Shown here piece after piece: positions 55,324 through 64,000 of a DNA stretch of 64,000 bases (positions are counted from its first letter, which is position 1; each line of letters starts with the position of its first letter). The translations under genes and the position numbers were made by a program. The notes under the pieces were generated by a model. That model saw nothing but the letters and a program-made list of their open reading frames with translations, did no database searches and was not told the origin of the DNA. Origin of the DNA: Notospermus geniculatus (taxonomy: Eukaryota > Nemertea > Pilidiophora > Heteronemertea > Lineidae); the NCBI GenBank assembly GCA_002633025.1, contig NMRB01000022.1, positions 782,111 to 846,110 of the forward strand. The letters are read 5' to 3'.

Positions 55324-55795
55324 GTAGGGTAAAGTGGTACAACTCTAGCCCCTGAGTATACATCTCCATGCAATGCTGGCCATTATATAGGCCTACACTC
55401 AGAGGCAAGAATTGTACTGAGGCTAGAATACTAGGAGCGGTCAGCCGTGCATATTGCCAAAAGATGGCAGCAAAGTTCTAGTGGACTAATGCACAGGAAA
55501 ATCCACGTGATTGGTGCTCAATCAAGAATGAATGGGCCCGCTATTCATCGTATCCATGACATAGGCCAAGGCGTACGTCGTTCTGTGACGTCGTTGCATG
55601 TTTTGCCCACCAGCTTTCTTCAGCAAAGTAATGAATTTTGCCCACCACCTTTGCATCATTACGGCGACGTCAGCAATGGCGGACACTGTCGGAGTTACGT
55701 CGTAGAAACGATGAATATGCATCGAATTGTGCTGTAGTGACACCTATTAGACAACTCACTGACAGCTCCTATTGTATTGTACCACTTTACCCTAC
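55324..55795. mobile_element. Inverted-repeat element, GTAGGGTAAAGTGGTACAA ends
   Basis: 19-bp perfect inverted ends. About 472 bp. The interior contains TTTTGCCCACCA-C/TTTGCCCACCACC repeats and two opposing short ORFs (96 and 73 codons) without recognised domains. Confidence 0.82.
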
Positions 55796-57294
55796 ATCAA
55801 ACACTGGTCAATGAAAGCAGGTATATAGTACAATGTAGGCTTTGCTATTTGGCTTGGAGTAAGTTGACCATTGGTGATTAAGTAAAGAAACAGCATAAAC
55901 AATATTTGCCCTAATATTAGATAATTTTGAGAATAATGCCAAGGCAGCAAACATTGGGCAGGAAATCATGATCAAAGGGCAAGTCTGGTTGTAATAGACT
56001 GTTCACAGGGTTCAAATCCATGAAGTCGACATTTCAAACGGCAGTCCTCTTGCTGAACTACTCATCAAATTTTCTGCTAAATTTGAAACTACATGTACCA
56101 CAAAAATACTCCTAACATTATTAAATAATCATATAGTAGGCCTATCTGATGATATTTCCCATCATTACCAAGTTAATTATCGATGAAGCCAATGTGTTAT
56201 TCTATATTTACCAATCAAGTAACAATGAAAATGTAATTATGTTATGACAAAACATCATTGTTGGATCCTAATAGCCATTAGCCATAACTATGCCTTTCAC
56301 TGAGCAGATTGGTGTCAACAAGTGGCACCTAATTTGAGCAGAAAAAGAAGATTTTAAGGCAAATCCCAACAACAAAGATTCATTTCCAAGGGTCTGTTTA
56401 TCTCCGTTGCTATGGAGATGCACAAACAGTGCAGAAATGCGCTGCAGGAGAAATGATGGTTTCAAAATGGCCGACTGGTATCCATGGTAACTCTATATAC
56501 CTAGGCCTCAATGGAAACAAAGCTTTGCCCTGGAAGGTGATGTTTTTGTCATTATTTAACAAATCTTGTCAACAATGGTAATGATTACCACATGAATGAG
56601 CATCTCATTATCAGTTGTGTGATGTATTGACGTTTCAGCAATGCTGTGAATGAAGATAGACTTGTGTAGCTGGAACTTTTCAACCATGTGAATGTATCTA
56701 TAGTAATACCATAGTATATTACTTCTGGCAACAAAGATTTTAATGTAGTTTTTTAAGAACCACTGAGGAGGAGATGCAAAATATAGGATTAAGACTGTGG
56801 CATGAAGCCCCATGGAAACAGTCAAAGATGCTTCTACATGTAACATGAAACCAGAACCCTTATGTTGAAGGACAGTTGCAGCCAGTCATTCAGGGGCTAA
56901 AGTTAGCATCAATCTCATTACCCCTCATCCTATTAGCATTTGTATTTACAGTTTTCAATTAATTAGTCCACTAGACATCAAGCTAATTCATTTGACATGT
57001 CCCAAAGAATCTGAATAGCAACCCAGCTGAATCAGTCCTAGGGGCAAATTTGGTAAGTGTTTGATTTTCCAAGTGAATGCAACATAGGAAGTGAGGCTGT
57101 CCACTGAATGACAGTGTTAGTAAGATTTGTGGTCAATGGCTTGTGGCCAGTGAGCAAATAACGGCCATCAGGACAGGTGGTCAAGAGGAGCAAGATTGAT
57201 GCTGGGTATGCGGTAGGAGGAAAATTGAGATCATCAATATCAACGAGTCCACACTTCACATGCAAAATTACATGAACATCAATCAGTTGTTCTG

Positions 57295-57401
57295 GGGCCT
57301 GTTTCATAAAGTGACTTTAAGCTAAAGATATCTTTAACCAAATAGAAAATGCATTGAAGTTAATGTACCATTAGCTTAAAGTCACTTTATGAAACAGGCA
57401 C
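57295..57401. mobile_element. About 107-bp foldback MITE
   Basis: GGGCCTGTTTCATAAAGTGA-CTTTAAGCTAA at the left and its inverse TTAGCTTAAAGTCACTTTAT-GAAACAGGC at the right. The motif CCTGTTTCATAGAGACC repeats just outside the right end. Confidence 0.85.
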
Positions 57402-58140
57402 CTGTTTCATAGAGACCACAAAGGAAAGTGTTAGACCAGACCATGGCACTTCTATAGGCCTACAGGCGTCAACCAATGTACAAAGCAGAACAGAGAACCT
57501 GACCCAAACCCACTTTCCATCATGCTGTGAGTCTTCTCCAGCACGAAGCCCACCCTCCCATTCCAGACGAATGACCATTAGGAAGATGATTCATCGAAGT
57601 CAGATAAATCAATATGTATAGGTTGGTTACCAAATTAATGAATCAAACACTACAAAACAGTGTTGTCGATATGCAGTCTGATGGTATTGACCACGAATTA
57701 GCACACTTCATTAATCAGTTTGTTGTCACTTAGTGCAACAAAGCCATGGGAAAATGAAACAATTTTCCATCTGCTAACCTTTTGATATTTGCCATGCACT
57801 GCTGATGCTCATAGAAGGTGCTGGGGAGATTGCACCCCCTTAAATATTGACTTTTTTTACTTCTTCAGAGCAGAAGGTATGGTTTTAAAGAAAGCCTTTT
57901 TTAGGGGAAAAACAACCAAGTGGAACCATGAATGCAGTAATCACCATTGGTGGGGTCATCAGCAGTTCAGTTTGGCCCTCTATATAAGGAAAGGTAGGCC
58001 TTTCGGCTTGCTGCCAAAATACCTGTCCAGTGTAGTCAGACATAAAGCATTAGCCTAGTTAGTATAAAGGGACAATTTAATGGAATGCAACCTAGGGGCC
58101 ATTATGTGTATATGTGTTTACCCTCAGAGGGCTTAGGCCT

Positions 58141-58511
58141 AAAAAAAAAAAAGGTGTGGTTCCGGTAACGAGGTCTCCTTCAGTAAGGGTCGGTCGGGAG
58201 GGATTTTTTTTTATTTTGCTCTGCTTTTTTACTCCTGACCTTAGCATTTTATATTGCATGTAGGTGTAAATACCACTTTCTGGTGGAGGCCATATATATC
58301 AAACTGAATGCTACCACTGAGGTTGACAAGAAACACCTTCAGTTCTTCTCGGACATCGTCGGAAGAGTTCGTCAGTAGGTTATTTATAGCACAGAGAGCA
58401 CATGGGTTTTGTTTATGGTCGAAAATGGTCAATAAAAAAAGTTGAGTAGGGAATTTTGGGGGCAAAAATTAGGGTCGGTCGGGTTACCGGAACCACACCT
58501 TTTTTTTTTTA
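58141..58511. mobile_element. Element with poly-A/T-capped inverted repeats
   Basis: The left end is a 12-A run then GGTGTGGTTCCGGTAAC; the right end is GTTACCGGAACCACACC then an 11-nt T run. A direct GGGTCGGTCGGG lies inside each end (58,187 and 58,482). About 371 bp. An unresolved base (N, 58,512) sits at the right border. No coding domain. Confidence 0.82.
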
Positions 58512-59842
58512 NGGCAATAACACCAGATCTATTTGTAGTATTATGCTCGGCTACAGGTGGCTCCACGGTCGCTTGCGACTGCGCATGACCTATCCAAACT
58601 AAATAGATCCGCACTTAATAGAACCGGACTTACTAAACCCGGCAATTCTGTAATGGAAGCAGAACAAGAGCGGACAAATACCGGCTTTTTTTGTAGTGGA
58701 AGCGCAACTAATGCTAGTCAGTTTAATACACTGGAGTGGAATAACAAACCAAGCCCCTATTTCGGCATTACAATCTCAATCGTGGGCAAGTAACTGCAAA
58801 AATATCTAGGGGAGGAAACTCCAAAGAAATGTTGGAATAGCAAGCATGTGCAAGAATTTTGACTTTCTTGCATCAGAAAGCACAACTTACATGTACTGAA
58901 TCTTAGCCTACTTCAAGAAACTATCCTTGAAGTTTGTTCAAACTCAACCCCAGGAAATGTGTTTTTTCCGTTACATAAATCTTGTAGTATATGTCATACT
59001 ATATGTGCTTGAAGTTTGATATCAAAGTTTGATATAGGTTACTAAGCATTGTTATTCTCTACTCTAAATTAAGATAAGGAGGTTATCATTGTTTGTTCCA
59101 TTTCTCCAAGAACCAATTTGCGGTTGGCAACATTATCATTGAATATGAATTGTGTAAAGTAAACTCAAACCTGGATAGGACTTACCAGATGCTGATACAG
59201 TTAAGAAATGATTGGGCATTGTACCAGGCATTGCACTGTACATGTAGTGATTGGTGTACCAGAAGACCAACCATTCCTTCACCCATTAAAAGTAAAATCA
59301 TGAACTTTACATTTCTCTATTTGTTCTATGTACAGCAATGCTTCCTCCTTTTATTGTTGCTTTCAAAGTGGTAATATCATAAGCTGGAATATCACATACA
59401 AACACTGAACTTACATTAGTACTTTCTTTGCTAACAGAAGTGCCTAAAAGGTGTGATATTTGCAATTCAAATGATGGTCATCTATAAAATTCTCTAATTT
59501 CACTGATAATTTCCGTTGGTCTACACACACACCCACGCCAAATAGCATATCACGGTATCTTGTATCTTGGCACTGGCAATGAATGAAATGGACAGAATGT
59601 GCATGGAGACTAAGAATAATTTTATGCTGTTCACACACAACCCAAAGATAAGCCTTGAGCATGTTCTTGTTTTAAGTTCTCAGATAAGGAGAGAGAGTGA
59701 AAGTGAAGAACAATATCAAATATCAAATCATGTGTCAACCTAACTATGCAACACATTGCAGTGGTATCTTCAACACAAACCATGCAGCAACAAGAGACAT
59801 ATTGATGATGCCAGGCATGACGATTAGTTGACTGAAACTCAC

Positions 59843-59917
59843 TTTCGGCAACATGTTCGCCAACATTTCCCGAGGCTGCAGTGTTTTCAGCTTCGCCATT
59901 GTCAGCATAGTCGCCAT
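59843..59917 (-). CDS. Possible first coding exon (tentative)
   Basis: Minus-strand ATG in strong context (AAGATGGCG, also the pattern seen at many deuterostome promoters), 25 open codons MATMLTMAKLKTLQPREMLA-NMLPK, then GTGAGT in phase 0. Exon 1 at 49,552 also starts in phase 0, so direct joining would be in frame but would skip the catalytic-cysteine segment. The peptide has no recognisable homology. It could belong to this gene with an unseen exon in between, to another gene, or be chance. Confidence 0.25.
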
Positions 59918-61206
59918 CTTTTCGGCAACAACACAATCGAAACTAAGAGGTCATGACCCTCTTATTGTTGACAACAGAGGGGGAACCCTCGCTGGATCTA
60001 TTTTTGATTTCTTCCTAGGCCATGATGAGTCATGCCACCCAAAATTAGCCATAGGGACCAATATTTCCGCCATGAGACAGCCAGCCAACTGAGAACTCAT
60101 AGTCATAATAACATGGAAATCTGATAATTTTTCTTAATAGTTGAACAAGAACTTGAAGTTGCAGTAACATAGAAATGGAAACCATTTTCCCTTTAATAGG
60201 ACAATGAAGAGCAGCAAAGAATGACTATTACAGTGCAGTGCAACAACTAATTTTCAGGAGATACAATCAGTTTGGTTACAACAGCACCAGAAATCTAGTA
60301 TTTTTGAGATATGTGACACTGAATTTCCGTACCTCATCTCCTTTATGACTCATACATGTATTTGGCCCTGGACCCCCAAGTTATCAGCCTAACTGGAGGT
60401 CACATCTCAGGTCACCCACTGCAGACAACTTATCAACATACATGATATAGTCTGGTAGGTGTGTCAAGACTGAATCATTGATACCCAATGAAAGTTGCCC
60501 CTGGAGACCATAAATATTGTTGCTAGTATAAAGGTGTGATCGGTTGGTAATCTATATCCACGATATCGTAAGATGAAATATAGTAAAAGCAAAGATCAGA
60601 GCATGACCACTGTGTCATTTTCACTACTCTGACACACAAATTGGCCACATACGGTGTCCAACACAGCACGTGGAGTCCAATCTGATGGATTTTGGCTCAT
60701 TTAATTACACCCCCAGCATTGCACTTTGTGCTAAAACAGAGAGACCATGGTGTGATCATGTCATGGCCGGAAAATGACATCAAATTGTACACCAACAGGG
60801 ACATAATTACAGATTCTCTGCTTTGCCTCAGGTTCATGGAACGCAAGATGAGGCACGTGGATTTTAACTTCACGTGAAGCCACAGCTGTTTTGTCTACCC
60901 ATATTACACTCTGAAGCCACAGCTATTCCCTGTGGGGTGTCTACAATCCGAAGATCGAATTGCCCGTATTACACCATCATAATGAACATGTGTTGGCATC
61001 ACAGGGGATATGACATACACTGCCAGGAAGCAGACACAAATAGAACCTATTGATCAAATTTATGCCAGGTTTATTGTCCAATCGAATATTCGTGTATTGT
61101 CAGAGCATTCATATGCACGATTTATGTCCACTCTCTGCACTGGGTCAATTTCCGTTGAATCAGATGTGGCCATCCATGCTTAAATTGAATTCAGAAAGTC
61201 CTTTAT

Positions 61207-61675
61207 CACGGTGTACAATCAACCTTGCCGTACAGCTACGGGAGAAAGTTCCGGTCGCAAACGCTTGGAAGAGCTGAGCTTCCAAATCACTATAAATACC
61301 ATGCTAAGGGCAAAATGATAACCCAAGGCGAATGAATACACTAAAAAAGCCTAGCTGCTGCAATATCCCCCAGAAATTGGCAGGAGAACGCATAGAAAAT
61401 CGGCAATTTTAAAATGAACTGTACGGCTACGGGAGAAGTCTAATTCTCCCACAGCCGTACAGTTCATTTTAAAATTGCCGATTTTCTATGCGTTCTCCTG
61501 CGAATTTCTGGGGGATATTACAGCAGCATGCCTTTTATAGTGTATTCGTTCACCTAAGACTGTCATTTTGCCCTTAGCAGTGGTATTTATAGTAATTTGG
61601 AATATCAGCTTTGCCAAGCGTATGTGACCGGAACTTTCTCCCGTAGCTGTACGGCAAGGTTGATTGTACACCGTG
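61207..61675. repeat. Giant foldback: 231/232-bp arms, 6-bp spacer
   Basis: The left arm (61,207-61,437) from CACGGTGTACAATCAACC to GTACGGCTACGGGAGAA is mirrored by the right arm (61,444-61,675). Arms are very similar, with scattered substitutions and small indels; segments such as GCAATTTTAAAATGAACTGT are identical. The spacer is GTCTAA. It could form a hairpin or cruciform almost half a kilobase long. Confidence 0.92.
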
Positions 61676-61710
61676 TTTATGTCCTCTGACATCTGTGTAG
61701 TCTAAAGCAT

Positions 61711-61903
61711 GCCGCACACTGGATCTGCTGAGCAAAACGTCAGTCGAGACTTGCTCAGCAGATAGCTCACGTGTGCGCGTATTTTTCGGTGAGTTTTCTG
61801 CCTCACATGGCAGAAAACTCATCGAAAATACGTGCACACGCAAGCTATCTGCTGAGCAAACGTTCTCGAACTTTTTGCTCAGCAGATAGCTCCAGTAGGC
61901 GGC
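61711..61903. repeat. Second long hairpin with nested TGCTGAGCA motifs
   Basis: Arms of about 93 nt (61,711-61,803 and 61,809-61,903) with only a few bases between. Each arm carries both orientations of CTGCTGAGCAA/TTGCTCAGCAG, so it can fold in more than one register. The core CAGAAAACTCATCGAAAATA-CGTGCACACGC is mirrored. It lies only 35 bp from the giant foldback. Confidence 0.88.
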
Positions 61904-62710
61904 AGGCTTAAAATCTCTATCTGAATACATTAGGGCCCTGCCTGTAGTTTTTTCAATGTGTGCTGAAAAATCGGGGCTTGATTCTTTGAAGTACATATCA
62001 GGCAAGCATTTTAGAGATTTTTCACAAGTCCATTGATGCCTCTACTTGCACTCTCTAAACATTGAAAATATCGTAAAATTCAATACAGAGGGGCTTTAAG
62101 AAGGGAGGATATCATGAAATCTGAGGCTGCAGCAATTCATGCTTTTTACTTCGATATTCATCTGATTAGGAGGCGGAACTGGTACTCTTGATACATCAGA
62201 GATAACGGTCTTATCTGAATACGGAACACTGATGACTTGGTAAAACTCCGTTTGACAATAGCTACCCTTAGACAACTAACAAGATGACAAAGAATGGGGA
62301 AATCCTAGTTTCCTGAGCAGCTGAAACAATGTTCATTGTCATAATACACATAAATCATGGATGCAGCTCTTTTCAAAAACGCATGCAACGTTTTCATGAG
62401 AATTGCATGGCAACCTCACATGATGCCATCATAAGAATAATGAGCACAAAGAGAACACCCTCATCATTAGCCGTGTTATGCAGTGGACATCACGGTGCAC
62501 CCTGAGACAGGGAAGTCACATTAGGGGTGGAGCACTTGTTCTTAGATCTAATATGGAAATCAATTTGAGGCGAGGTGCTGTCCATGCATGCAATTAGGAC
62601 CACAGGGACACAGCAAAACAAACATGGCAGCATCTCTCCTCAATATTTCCTGCCTTTGTGTCATCATTGAGGAGCATTGAGCAGCATCTTTAGGACATTA
62701 GTTCCAACTG

Positions 62711-62883
62711 CAGGGGCAGATCCAGGATTTCCGGAAAGAGGGGGTGCACTGTGTCTAGAAACATTGAAAGCTGCGGTGAATTTCAATGATTTGCACCAAA
62801 TTTCAGAATTTCACGGTCGATTTTACAGATTTGTCGGCCGAAAGGGAGGCATGCGCCGGGTGCACCCCCCTTGGATCCCCCTG
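62711..62883. mobile_element. CAGGGGC-ended element with 5-bp target duplication (third copy)
   Basis: Starts CAGGGGCAGATCCAGGATTT and ends GTGCACCCCCCTTGGATCCC-CCTG, flanked by AACTG at 62,706-62,710 and 62,884-62,888. The interior shares ACGGTC-ATTTTACAGATTTGT with the elements at 15,201 and 32,386. Confidence 0.82.
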
Positions 62884-64000
62884 AACTGACATCGCACAAC
62901 TAGACCCCACTGTGACCTCCCTAACCCTGGCATGCAAGAAGATAACCGCAAGATTCTTCCTATAATCAGTGTTGCTCATCTTTCAGCCCAGAATATCAGT
63001 TGTCTATTAATAGTTGGAATGCATCTTCTATTTAATGTGTCTTTACAATCCAGTCAAAAAGGCTCCTTCCAACCCATTTCAGAGCATCCAAAATTTCATA
63101 CACTGCACAAGCAAGGGGTTATGAACTTTTGCACAAAATAGAAAAAAGGGTCGACTCGCTAGGTATTGTCTTTGGCATGAACTGCAACCACACCTGGCAT
63201 CAGAGGTAAACAATGCTGCTGCAGTGCAAATTTTGTCAACAGGGTTTTAAAATGCATGGTATGAGTCATCATCTATTTGCATCATAATGGAGGAACGTGC
63301 ATGATTTTACATTTTGTTATCAGATTGAGGCACGAGCCAAAAAAGATTCACTCCACACACGCCATGGTATTGTGACTGACATCTGTTGCTGCTTCAAGAA
63401 TCATTCTGAGGTTTCAAGTGTTCCCCAAAACGGAAATTTTGAAGTGTGGTTATGAGAAAATGATTCACAACCAATGCCTTGAATTGACACCCACTCATTA
63501 AGTCATCAAATTTTAAAAATTCGTTGATTTAAATGTACTAATTTTAAACATGACTACATTCTAATTTGCAAGTTATATGTATAACAATGTTGGTACATTG
63601 CTTTGCTCTCAGCTGCCAGACATACTGATGAAAGCATACAAGAATGCTGTCGGTAAATTTCTCCATTTTGTTAAAGGTAGCAAAATCCTAACATTATTTT
63701 GTTCACCATCAGGCCCATAATGAAGATGATGCAATTTTTCAATGAAGCAGCATTTGCCCATCAAATTAGAGAGGGACTTACGGTAGGCCTATATAATGAA
63801 TATTAGTGCAAGCAATGAACAACCTTCAGACAAAGCATTGAACAATGCAAATGAGTGTCTCTTCAGACTGGGCTAAAAATCAGCCTCACAGCAGTTGAGT
63901 ATTCCAAGAACAAAGCATGGAAATGAAACACGCAACAATGATGAAACACGTGACCATATGTTACACGTTTATGCAGTACCAAGAGTCATTACTTATGCAT

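Larger units (their letters stand above)
49553..64000 (-). other. Probable intron or 5' flank of the USP gene with many small elements
   Basis: 14.4 kb upstream of exon 1. No exon with the catalytic-cysteine motif was found on the minus strand. The region holds elements at 51,026, 53,219, 55,324, 57,295, 58,141 and 62,711, and long hairpins at 61,207 and 61,711. A possible short first coding exon is at 59,843-59,917. Remaining stretches (49,553-51,025; 51,154-53,212; 53,680-55,323; 55,796-57,294; 58,513-59,842; 59,918-61,206; 61,904-62,705; 62,889-64,000) show nothing I can name. Confidence 0.5.

Noticed and set aside
55447-55737. 96-codon plus-strand ORF with opposing 73-codon ORF
   Set aside because: Both lie inside an inverted-repeat element and have no recognisable domain.
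61025-61045. Minus-strand TGC-TTC-CTG considered as the missing Cys-box exon
   Set aside because: The surrounding codons do not give N-x-C-F-L-N-S and there is no donor in the required phase.
61574-62005. 143-codon minus-strand ORF
   Set aside because: It runs through both long hairpins, so its sequence is a by-product of the inverted repeats.

Overview
The window is from a eukaryotic nuclear genome, most likely a marine invertebrate and probably a deuterostome (echinoderm, hemichordate or cephalochordate). The grounds are a widely spaced intron-exon gene of a bilaterian family, dense short inverted-repeat elements, a strong excess of the octamers TAGGCCTA, TACATGTA and TACCGGTA, and allele-like divergence of a few percent between two copies of one segment. 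The species cannot be fixed from the sequence. There are no bacterial-type operons, rRNA or CRISPR arrays, and I recognised no tRNA.

One gene dominates, on the minus strand: a homologue of the vertebrate deubiquitinase-family pair USP53/USP54. I placed 14 coding exons by splice sites, reading phase and family motifs. Exons 1 and 2 (49,460-49,552 and 47,461-47,595) are single copy. Exons 3-14 occur twice: copy 2 (25,475-40,092) is nearer the 5' exons, and copy 1 (7,418-25,474) lies downstream. In copy 1, exons 3-14 join in frame to 5,619 nt (1,872 codons plus stop): the rest of the USP domain, a very long low-complexity tail, a helical segment, and two C-terminal cysteine clusters. Copy 2 lacks the largest exon because the sequence jumps at a single N (33,460). 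The exon expected to carry the catalytic cysteine was not found, so the 5' end is missing or lies beyond 64,000.

Layout: 1-2,490, satellite of 197/218-bp monomers; 2,490-7,417, gene-free DNA with several inverted-repeat elements and a minisatellite; 7,418-25,474, copy 1; 25,475-40,092, copy 2; 40,093-49,552, intron and the two single-copy exons; 49,553-64,000, intron or 5' flank with many MITE-like elements and two long hairpins at 61.2-61.9 kb.

The two copies act as a natural comparison. They show filled and empty sites for several transposon-like elements, an abrupt change in divergence inside exon 11, and nine 5-6 bp differences in which TA in one copy is TA-CCGG-TA, TA-CATG-TA or a close variant in the other. 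These resemble Tc1/mariner-type excision footprints. A 94-bp TA-flanked element with CC...GG ends at 16,492 is a candidate source for the CCGG class. Whether the two copies are a true tandem duplication or two haplotypes placed in series is the main open question.
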